A DNA stretch of 33,438 bases from Opitutia bacterium UBA7374 (GTDB lineage: Bacteria > Verrucomicrobiota > Verrucomicrobiia > Opitutales > Coraliomargaritaceae). The notes under the pieces are model-generated. The model worked only from the letters and a program-made list of their open reading frames with translations, searched no databases and was not told the DNA's origin. The stretch covers positions 1,359 through 34,796 of the forward strand of contig DKOA01000050.1 of NCBI GenBank assembly GCA_002469895.1, in the 5' to 3' direction. Both the position numbers and the translations under genes were made by a program. Of the stretch, positions 16,891 to 24,187 are shown in pieces. Positions within the stretch are counted from its first letter, which is position 1, and the number at the start of each line of letters is the position of its first letter.

Positions 16891-16920
16891 AATGAAACAA
16901 TCGGATAAAGTAGCATTTGT

Positions 16921-16950
16921 ATAATAAATTGGAAAGGCTGGCTTCTTGAA
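16921..16950 (-). promoter_or_regulatory. Possible sigma70-like promoter for the GH10 gene
   Basis: On the minus strand TTCAAG (complement of 16945-16950) and TATTAT (complement of 16921-16926) are separated by 18 bp and lie about 30 bp upstream of the xylanase ATG. The region is AT-rich and non-coding. The -35 match is weak, so this is tentative. Confidence 0.3.
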
Positions 16951-16998
16951 TCTTCGGTCACAAAAAATGAAGCGCCCTGCCCATAGAACATTTGCGAT

Positions 16999-18648
16999 TC
17001 AATCACTCCTGCACCGTACAGCATCTCGTATTCTGATCAAATGTTTCATGAGCGACGCCGTATCCACAACCGCACGACCCAAGCCAAATAGATCCTGTAG
17101 ATTTGCATACAGATCAAACAGCTCATGGTAGACCGTGACATTTTCCCGATTCGGCTGATAGGTCTGGTCTCCCGAACCGCACATGGAAGTGGCTGCTTCT
17201 TTGAACCCGGGATGGGCACCACCGACAACAGCGCCTGCCATAGCCGCACCCAGTGCACAACTCTGTTCATTGCCGGAGACTTCAATAGGACAGTCCAGTA
17301 CATCCGCATAGATCTGCATGGCCAAGGGACTCTTCACCGAGATCCCGCCACAAGTGATTATTCGCTCGATGGGAACGTCATAAGCCTTGAGCCGATCGGT
17401 AATCATGCGGGCGCCAAATGCAGTTGCTTCAATCAAGGCGCGGTAGATTTCCGCCGGGGACGTATGCAATGATAAACCAACGATCAGTCCGCTGAGCAAT
17501 GGATCAACCAGGACAGATCGGTTTCCATTATTCCAGTCCAATGCAAGCAGGCCCGACTCTCCCGGCCGGAGGGCGCTAGCCTGCTCATTTAACTGTTCGT
17601 GGGTTAAGCCCCGACCCGGCTCAAGCTGTTCGACAAACCAGTTAAAGATGTCTCCGACTGCGGATTGCCCTGCCTCCAGGCCATAGAAACCGGGGAGTAC
17701 CGATTCGCTTGCGATCCCACAAATCCCCGGGATTTCCGGTAATGCCCCCTGCAGTGGCATAACTGCAATATCGCAGGTCGAGGTACCCATGATCTTGACC
17801 ATGACACCCGGACGAATCCCCGAACCGACCGCTCCCGAGTGGGCATCAATCGTCCCGACCGCTACGGGTAGGTCTTTCGGAAGCCCCAGTCGCTGGGCCC
17901 ATTCTAGGGATAACGAGCCCGCACAATGACCGAGGTGATGTGCCTGTTCGGGCAGAGTGGCACGCACACGAACCAAATCCGAATCTACTGCAGCGAGAAA
18001 TTCTTCATCGGGGTAGCCGCCCCAGCCCACACTGTAGAGACCCTTGTGCCCGGCTGCACAGAGTCCGGCCGTTCGCTGACCAGTTAAGATAAAGGGGATC
18101 CAGTCATGCAATTCAATCCAGCTGAAGGCTGCACCATAAATTTCCGGATCCGTTCGCGCACAATGTAGCAGCTTTGCCCAGAACCATTCAGATGAATAAG
18201 ACCCGCCACAGGATCGTAAATAATGCGGACGCAGTTCCCTCGCACGCGCGGTGATTTCTTCGGCCTCGGCAGAGGCGGTATGGTCTTTCCAGAGCCAGGC
18301 CATGGCGGCGGGATGCGAGGAAAATTCCGGCTTTAATGCCAAGGCCAGACCATCGCTATCGAGCGGAATCGGCGTACTCGCGGTGGCGTCTACACCGATC
18401 CCACATACTCGGGAAGGATCGATAGCTGCTTCATCCATTGCACAGCTAACTGCTTGCTCCATGCCCTTGAGGTAATCGACCGGGTGCTGCCGCGCGAGGT
18501 TTGGATCTTTTGCATCGACGATTACACCCTGTTCACCGTGTTCATAGTTGCAGACACCCGAACCCCGAATAGCACCAGAGCTTACATCCGCAACGATTGC
18601 CCGAACCGAATTCGTCCCAAAATCAATCCCGATAGTATACTCACTCAT
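16999..18648 (-). CDS. araB: Ribulokinase (AraB-type FGGY kinase)
   Basis: The 549-aa protein (chosen start) carries AraB signatures: GIDFGTNSVRA near the N-terminus, the AraB-typical GVDATASTPIPLD, WLWKDHTA, GGSYSSEWFWAKLLHCAR, the catalytic-region segment VGTIDAHSGAVGSG, and GGISVKSPLAMQIYADVL. It phosphorylates L-ribulose (and in some enzymes related ketopentoses) at O-5. The start at 18648 overlaps the end of the upstream glycosidase by 8 bp (ATG...TGA), implying translational coupling. A longer frame from 18726 would add 26 residues of non-family sequence inside the upstream gene. No araA or araD gene is in the window, so this kinase is an orphan within a secreted-enzyme operon. Confidence 0.93.
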   Translation of the reverse strand: MSEYTIGIDFGTNSVRAIVADVSSGAIRGSGVCNYEHGEQGVIVDAKDPNLARQHPVDYLKGMEQAVSCAMDEAAIDPSRVCGIGVDATASTPIPLDSDGLALALKPEFSSHPAAMAWLWKDHTASAEAEEITARARELRPHYLRSCGGSYSSEWFWAKLLHCARTDPEIYGAAFSWIELHDWIPFILTGQRTAGLCAAGHKGLYSVGWGGYPDEEFLAAVDSDLVRVRATLPEQAHHLGHCAGSLSLEWAQRLGLPKDLPVAVGTIDAHSGAVGSGIRPGVMVKIMGTSTCDIAVMPLQGALPEIPGICGIASESVLPGFYGLEAGQSAVGDIFNWFVEQLEPGRGLTHEQLNEQASALRPGESGLLALDWNNGNRSVLVDPLLSGLIVGLSLHTSPAEIYRALIEATAFGARMITDRLKAYDVPIERIITCGGISVKSPLAMQIYADVLDCPIEVSGNEQSCALGAAMAGAVVGGAHPGFKEAATSMCGSGDQTYQPNRENVTVYHELFDLYANLQDLFGLGRAVVDTASLMKHLIRIRDAVRCRSD

Positions 18649-20749
18649 CAGTCGACTTCTCGGTGTATTCAAAAGCAATCGCGCTGTGGCAGCTGAACTG
18701 CGGAACTGTAACCGAGAGCTTCCCATTCTTTTCGCTAATCGGTAACTCTTTCATTTCCGGCACCCAAAGGGCTCGCTTGACGGATACGGGCAGGTCGATC
18801 TTGACCTCCACATTGAAAAGTGTCGGCAGGTCCTCAATGACTTCACAAGCGCCCCTTGTGACCGGAGGCCCGTAGAGCAGGTGTACGACATAGCGCCGGT
18901 CTTCCGGTTGATGAAGTAAACTGACCCGCCCGACACTCGGCAAATCGACTTCAACCATTGGTTGCTCATGGAACAATCCGAGCACGTTGGCAAAAAAGTC
19001 GCGGTGTAAGTACGACCCGTGCTTGTAATACATCTCATCCAAGTCGTGCGTCAGGAGAATGATGTTGTCCTTGCGCAGCGCTCCCGGATGCGCTGCGGGC
19101 TCTAATTGAAAAGGTGTGTTCTGGTGTGATGTGAATGCGCCATACGTCCGGCTGAAATACGGCTCATGAACAGAAGCCAGAATTTCGGTGCCTTGCTCCG
19201 GTTTTACCCGCAAGGCAGGCTTGTAGCAAAGAAACGGACTGGATACCAAACCCGCCTGCAGATCCCCCGCAGCGACGAGGTAATCTTTATCGTACTGACC
19301 GGCTCCGAGGTACTCCGCACCCGTATCGAATTGCAGTCGGGTACGCCCTTTATCCAGAGCCCCCTGGCCAATGAGGAGCAGTTTGCCTCCATCAGCGACA
19401 TAACGATTCAATCGCTCCACGTCTTTGGCCGTCGTGCAGGGCACGCCCGGAAGGATGATTACATCGTATTGGCTGAGACCCCGGTCCCCCGCGTTAGCCA
19501 CGCTGAAGTTGATATTGGCATCGAGCAACATCCTTGAAAGCCCTTCGTCATGCGGCAGACTAAAAGAACGCCAGATCGCTACTCTGGCAGCAGGGATGCC
19601 CCCCACCCCGTATGCCTCGATCTTTTCCACATAATCATAAGCCACACCAATGGTACGGTAGGTCTCCATGTCCATCTCGCCGCTGGGATGTAATTGATCA
19701 CCAAAGTTGCAGTTCGCTCCCCATGCGATCATCGAAGCCGCCTCATAGGTCAAGGCATTGGGATGTTTGAATCCACCAAACTCTCCCCATGCTTTATGAA
19801 ACTTGCCGCTCATCGCGGTGATTGGGTAGCCCTCGCTAAGGAAGAATTTTGATTGCATGGGCAGCTTATCATAACCACCCCAGGTAGTCGGCAAATCTTC
19901 CAAATCCTGCACGGTATTATACTCGTACATCTTCAGCTTGAAATTCTGCGCCCCGCGCCCAACAGAAGTACACCCATTAAAGTAGAGAGTCGCCTCCGGA
20001 TGATACTGATGCACCAATTCCGTCAAGGCCCGCTGATGGCGCTTAAACGACTCCCCCTGGAATCGATGTACCGCTTGCTTGTTCTCCACATCATATCCCG
20101 ACTCCTTCATCAATTTTCGGCAGGTCTCGCAGTAGCAGGGATTGGCCACCTGATAGATATCAAACCAGAAGCCGTCCACCGGATAGCCCAGGCAGATCTC
20201 TTCTATCTGCTCCATAATATGGTCATGATAGGACGTGTTCACACACATGTGAATCCAGTGGAAGTTCGGCTTTGGGGTATCCTCTGGTGCCTCGAAATCA
20301 TAGGGCTGGGTGGTCATGACGTCTCCATTTTTCCGACGGGCACACCACTCCGGATGCTTCACTGCGTCGATGTGTGACCAGCCAAAGGTATAGTAAATCG
20401 GGGCCAGTACACCGATCTCGTGGCAAGCCTCTATCTGTGCACCGAGAAGATCGAAATCGAGATTGGGATGCATCTCTCCAATCTTGGTGGGATAATAGCT
20501 CCAGCTATGGTGCCCCTTGGCAAAGATATTGATGGCATTAACGTTACCCGCAATCAATGCCGCTTGAAACTGCTTTTTTGAAAAGTGCTTCCCGATTTCC
20601 GGCAACTTCTCGGAAGTGTGGAAATCCAGGTGCACCTGTCGGGAACCGACAGAAAAGTCTTTTGCGCCCATAGCAGCACAGGTAGCACTGACCGATAAAA
20701 CCACAATCATGCCCTTTCTAATTCTATTTATTAACAGATATATATTCAT
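18641..20749 (-). CDS. GHL6/GH151-like putative glycoside hydrolase (possible alpha-L-fucosidase)
   Basis: The 702-aa product begins with a signal-peptide-like N-terminus (residues 1-29, VVLSVSATCAAMGA). Residues about 35-380 form a TIM-barrel-like domain with HLDFHTSE (40-47), IYYTFGWSH, DGFWFDIYQ (192-200, candidate nucleophile D197), CYCETCRKLM and GDQLHPSGEMD (350-360). Residues about 385-600 resemble the beta-galactosidase trimerisation fold (YDVIILPGV, LNRYVADGGKLLLIG). This GHL6-plus-trimerisation layout recalls GH151 alpha-L-fucosidases. It overlaps the upstream sulfatase by 4 bp (ATGA) and the downstream araB by 8 bp. A fucosidase would fit the nearby fucose pathway, but the araB coupling would also suit an arabinoside substrate. 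Glycosidase class is likely; the specific activity is uncertain. Confidence 0.75.
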   Translation of the reverse strand: MNIYLLINRIRKGMIVVLSVSATCAAMGAKDFSVGSRQVHLDFHTSEKLPEIGKHFSKKQFQAALIAGNVNAINIFAKGHHSWSYYPTKIGEMHPNLDFDLLGAQIEACHEIGVLAPIYYTFGWSHIDAVKHPEWCARRKNGDVMTTQPYDFEAPEDTPKPNFHWIHMCVNTSYHDHIMEQIEEICLGYPVDGFWFDIYQVANPCYCETCRKLMKESGYDVENKQAVHRFQGESFKRHQRALTELVHQYHPEATLYFNGCTSVGRGAQNFKLKMYEYNTVQDLEDLPTTWGGYDKLPMQSKFFLSEGYPITAMSGKFHKAWGEFGGFKHPNALTYEAASMIAWGANCNFGDQLHPSGEMDMETYRTIGVAYDYVEKIEAYGVGGIPAARVAIWRSFSLPHDEGLSRMLLDANINFSVANAGDRGLSQYDVIILPGVPCTTAKDVERLNRYVADGGKLLLIGQGALDKGRTRLQFDTGAEYLGAGQYDKDYLVAAGDLQAGLVSSPFLCYKPALRVKPEQGTEILASVHEPYFSRTYGAFTSHQNTPFQLEPAAHPGALRKDNIILLTHDLDEMYYKHGSYLHRDFFANVLGLFHEQPMVEVDLPSVGRVSLLHQPEDRRYVVHLLYGPPVTRGACEVIEDLPTLFNVEVKIDLPVSVKRALWVPEMKELPISEKNGKLSVTVPQFSCHSAIAFEYTEKSTDE

Positions 20750-22200
20750 AGTTCTTCCTTTAAAAAAGTATGACCGAGAAGGGGGTCACCGAGCATTTGC
20801 TGCTCCCGGGTAAGCGCCTCCTCTAATTGAACAAGGACACTTTGGTAGGCCGGGTCTTCGGCCAGATTCTTCATTTCCCGCGGGTCCTCTTCGAGATCAA
20901 ATAATAAACGGGTGGCACTCTGGGGATAGACAATCAGCTTCATCTTGCCGACACGGATCATTCGTTGTTTGTCTTTGTAAGCGCCATAAATCGCCGGATA
21001 GGAGATCTCCCCCGCGACAACCGGCAGGAGGCTCTTAAAAGCTACGTCTTCGGGAATGGGAATACCCGCCATTTCCAGCGTTGTCGGCATCAGGTCCTGC
21101 ATGTAGACGGGAGTATCGATCTGCTCGCCTGCAGGCAATCCACCGCCGCAGAGGATCAACGGTGGTTTCATGCTGTGTTCGTAGAGGTTTTGCTTCCCCA
21201 TCAGGCCATGCTGCCCACAGGCCAGACCGTGATCCGAAGTGTACACGATAATAGTCTGCTCCATCAGGCCACTCGCCTCGAGCGCATCTAAAATCCGGCC
21301 AATTTGCACATCCATATGGGTAATCAGGGCAAAGTACTCCTGCCGATTCTTACGAACCGAGTAAGGCGTACGGGGAAACGGACCCAGGTCTTCATCGCGG
21401 GTCATGCCCTCGGCAACCTCCATCGCGATGGCATGTGGTTGTTCCGCTAAAAAATTCTCCGGAAGTGCCACCTCATCCAAAGGATACTGATCGAGGAAAG
21501 AACGCGGCGACTGTCGCGGATCGTGCGGCGCATTAAAGGCGATCTGCATAAAGAAAGGCTCTTCCGAACCCGCTGCGGATTCGATAAAGGCAACCCCATC
21601 GTCTCCCGTAACTTCACTCCAGTGACGACCGCCCTCCCAAAATCCACCATAGATCGGGTCGCTCGGGTCCCAACTATCATCCGCCTCGGAGGTCGGACGG
21701 AAATAACCCGCACCACGCTCATTCCATTTGTAACGCCCGCCCAGAGCCGGATCAAAATAATTTGGCATGCCCGGACGCACAACGCCCGTTACATCATAAA
21801 TAGAAGACGGTTTGCAATTGGAGACATGCCATTTCCCCGCAAAATAAGTGCGATAACCGGCTTCCCGAAAAAGCCCGCTCCAGAATGCTGCAGGATCCCG
21901 CTCCTTCGTTTGATGGAAACGGTGTGCCTGCCAGAGCTGGCGGCCAGTCATCAGCATTGTCCGGCTGGCCATACAAACAGCCCCCTGCCAAGCACCGCTA
22001 TTGTACGCATTCTGAAAAAATACACCGGACTGGACAAGACGATCGAGATTCGGCGTCTTCACCTCACCACCAATCGCACCCAAGGTATCCCAACTCTGGT
22101 CATCCGAAAAAATGAACAAGATGTTTGGGCGCTCCGTAGGCGGCAGCGAACCGGCAGATAGTAGACTAATGAAAGCGAGAAAAAGGGTAGTAACTCTCAT
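20746..22200 (-). CDS. Secreted type I sulfatase
   Basis: The 484-aa protein has a signal peptide (residues 1-18, TLFLAFISLLSAGS) and then the sulfatase core: NILFIFSDDQSWDT with the metal-binding aspartates D33/D34, formylglycine motif C76-M-A-S-R80 (a CxAxR variant), GRQLWQAHR, FAGKWHVS, PHDPRQSP and YTSDHGLACGQHGLMGK, which supplies later metal and substrate residues. It removes sulfate esters from carbohydrates after the cysteine is converted to formylglycine. It is 90 bp downstream of another sulfatase and overlaps the following glycosidase by 4 bp, so desulfation and glycosidic cleavage are probably co-expressed. No formylglycine-generating enzyme is in the window. The exact sulfated sugar is unknown. 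Confidence 0.95.
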   Translation of the reverse strand: MRVTTLFLAFISLLSAGSLPPTERPNILFIFSDDQSWDTLGAIGGEVKTPNLDRLVQSGVFFQNAYNSGAWQGAVCMASRTMLMTGRQLWQAHRFHQTKERDPAAFWSGLFREAGYRTYFAGKWHVSNCKPSSIYDVTGVVRPGMPNYFDPALGGRYKWNERGAGYFRPTSEADDSWDPSDPIYGGFWEGGRHWSEVTGDDGVAFIESAAGSEEPFFMQIAFNAPHDPRQSPRSFLDQYPLDEVALPENFLAEQPHAIAMEVAEGMTRDEDLGPFPRTPYSVRKNRQEYFALITHMDVQIGRILDALEASGLMEQTIIVYTSDHGLACGQHGLMGKQNLYEHSMKPPLILCGGGLPAGEQIDTPVYMQDLMPTTLEMAGIPIPEDVAFKSLLPVVAGEISYPAIYGAYKDKQRMIRVGKMKLIVYPQSATRLLFDLEEDPREMKNLAEDPAYQSVLVQLEEALTREQQMLGDPLLGHTFLKEEL

Positions 22201-22290
22201 AACAAAGAGCTAACACGCACGGTTATGGGCACAAGCCAAACTCACCCTAAACCGGACTATTTACAGAGAGAGCCGCAGCCGGGTGATTTA

Positions 22291-23757
22291 TCAATCGGAT
22301 CGACCGATCTTGTGGACCTGGCTCTTTCTGGGATCGGCCACTGATTCATTGAGCCGGTTCGGGTAGCTCGGATATCCCGGTATACGCTGATAAAAAGGAT
22401 CGTTGTCCTGCTTCGGAAATCCCTCGGCAACCGCAGTTAACTGATCCAACACGGCAGCCATTTCCGGCTGTTCCTTGAGATCATTCTGCTCTTCCGGATC
22501 TTTCGATAGATCGACCAATTTCTCCGGCCTCTGATTGGAGTCAATAAAGAGCTTATAGCGCTCATCCCGAAGAACACGCTCCCGAAACCGGTGCGTACAC
22601 TCAATGCCCTGATCGGTCGCCACTCCGGGGTGACTTCCCATCGCCAGGATCCATTGACGAGGACTCTTTTCAGTATGTCCCAGAAGTACTTCGCGAAAAG
22701 AGCTTCCATCGAATTGGAAATGCGGACTCAACGGAACTTCTGCGAGATCCGCGAATGTTGGCAACATATCGGTAAAGTCAACCAGCGCCTCGGTACTCAC
22801 TCCGGCAGGCACCTGGCCCGGCCAATGAGCAATAAAAGGAGCATTCACGCCGTTCTCAGTACGCTTCATTTTGCCCCCGCGCACGAGTCGCCCGTTTCGA
22901 TGATTCTTCAGAGAAGTGACCGTTCCATTATCCGAGGTAAAAAGTACCAGCGTCTTTCGGGTAAGATCCAGTGCCTCCAATTGGGCCATCACTTTTCCGA
23001 TCAGGTGATCCACGTAGATGACCATCGCACGATGTTTTTCGTACTTATCGGAAACATCCAAATGCAACGGTGTAGTCGTGAACGGCGTGTGCGGAAGCGC
23101 CATCGCATAATACATAAAAAAAGGACGCTCTTGATTCTTTGAAATAAAATCCAAAACAAAGCGGTTGTAGACATCCGGCCCGAACTCCCCCGGGTACGTC
23201 CGACTCCCCTTTTTCGTATGAATGTAGGGATCCCAGTAACGCTTCGAACTAATCTCGAAATGCTCCGGATTTTCCGGGTCACTCTCCGCCCCCGTCCACA
23301 TACAGTAATCGTCAAATCCATTGTCCAGCAACACGTTCGGCTGCTCGCGAAAATCGTTGATCTGCCATTTGCCGGCGATCCCGGTTGCGTACCCAGCGCC
23401 TTGAAGAATCCGCGCGATACTCGGGTACTGCTTCGTGTCGAAATAGCCAACGCCCCACCGTGGTACATCCCAATGATTGACCCAGCCATTCCTGTAGGGA
23501 TATTGACCGGTCAGGAAAGCCACCCGAGAAGGCGTACACTGGGGCATGGAATAAGCATTATGAAAAAGCATCCCCCCCTCGGCCAGCGCATCAATATGTG
23601 GCGTCTCGATACCTTCACCCCCGTAGCAGTTGATCCACTCTTTACCCAAGTCATCCAGAAGAATGAATAGAATATTGGGCTTGCTCGCAAAGGTATGCCC
23701 TTCCGCCAGAATTACGGGCAGGCAACTGATCAAACACATCGTCCAGAGTCGTTTCAT
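22291..23757 (-). CDS. Secreted type I sulfatase
   Basis: This 488-aa protein has an N-terminal signal peptide (about residues 1-24) and a canonical sulfatase core: NILFILLDDLGKEW with D35/D36, formylglycine motif C74-T-P-S-R78, GQYPYRNGW, GIAGKWQIND, ALPHTPF and LFTSDNGT. The C-terminal sub-domain has the usual RDERYKLF and LVDLSKDPEEQNDL. It is probably the first gene of the minus-strand sulfatase/glycosidase operon. The ATG lies directly behind an upstream sequence that recurs as a diverged copy at 27,146-27,214. The start codon follows TATAAATAGACA with no room for a Shine-Dalgarno sequence. Sugar and position specificity cannot be assigned by eye. Confidence 0.95.
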   Translation of the reverse strand: MKRLWTMCLISCLPVILAEGHTFASKPNILFILLDDLGKEWINCYGGEGIETPHIDALAEGGMLFHNAYSMPQCTPSRVAFLTGQYPYRNGWVNHWDVPRWGVGYFDTKQYPSIARILQGAGYATGIAGKWQINDFREQPNVLLDNGFDDYCMWTGAESDPENPEHFEISSKRYWDPYIHTKKGSRTYPGEFGPDVYNRFVLDFISKNQERPFFMYYAMALPHTPFTTTPLHLDVSDKYEKHRAMVIYVDHLIGKVMAQLEALDLTRKTLVLFTSDNGTVTSLKNHRNGRLVRGGKMKRTENGVNAPFIAHWPGQVPAGVSTEALVDFTDMLPTFADLAEVPLSPHFQFDGSSFREVLLGHTEKSPRQWILAMGSHPGVATDQGIECTHRFRERVLRDERYKLFIDSNQRPEKLVDLSKDPEEQNDLKEQPEMAAVLDQLTAVAEGFPKQDNDPFYQRIPGYPSYPNRLNESVADPRKSQVHKIGRSD

Positions 23758-23800
23758 TGTCTATTTATAGAGCATGCTCTCGGTACAATACGATTCTAAA
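23732..23800. repeat. Imperfect direct repeat, copy A (spans start of the 22,291-23,757 sulfatase)
   Basis: This 69-bp stretch aligns without gaps to 27,146-27,214 with 52 identical positions by hand count. Shared blocks include AAACACATCGT, AGAGTCGTT, GTCTATTT, GCTCTCGG and ACAA. Copy A contains the first codons and immediate 5' flank of the sulfatase gene. The two copies bracket the dihaem HZS-like gene in the same orientation. Confidence 0.6.
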
Positions 23801-24187
23801 ACAAAGACAAGAAGCTCCGGTTACATTCGAAGTACTTCTTGAAATTAATAAACCGTAACGCTTTCTGTCTTAGTCTTAGTGTGAGTATTCTAGGGGAACC
23901 CGACTAATTTTTACATCGCCCGAAAATGTTGAATAGGAGCTCTTCTTGTTGTCGTTTAAAGACATTGGTCCGGCATCTGTAGACATTGACGATGGTGGTT
24001 GGTGAATGTAATTTTTAAACAGGATACATTAATGAAAAAATAAGTGTTTATTGTATCCGTGCAGAATCTTGTAACAAGCACTCGATCAACTCCTGCCAGA
24101 CATAGCACCCAATTTCTAATTCTGCCTGCGAGATCCATGTACTTTAAATACTTCCAAATTTATATCCAATTCATTTGGAAAATCTCC
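23801..24187. other. Divergent intergenic region with a small inverted repeat
   Basis: The space between the minus-strand sulfatase and the plus-strand dihaem protein is AT-rich and holds no convincing gene. GGATACA (24022-24028) and TGTATCC (24052-24058) form an inverted repeat with partial extension of the stem. It overlaps an alternative GTG start at 24,044 for the downstream gene, an argument against that start. It could be an operator or a leader hairpin. Confidence 0.4.

Noticed and set aside
22245..22270. Third copy of the CTATTTA-containing repeat between the two adjacent sulfatase genes
   Set aside because: Similarity to the 69-bp direct repeat is limited to about a dozen bases (CTATTTACAGAG), too short to distinguish from chance in this AT-rich spacer.
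24044..24187. GTG start at 24,044 for the dihaem protein
   Set aside because: It would place the start inside an inverted repeat and add a long leader without signal-peptide character; the ATG at 24,188 (or 24,137) directly precedes the hydrophobic export segment.
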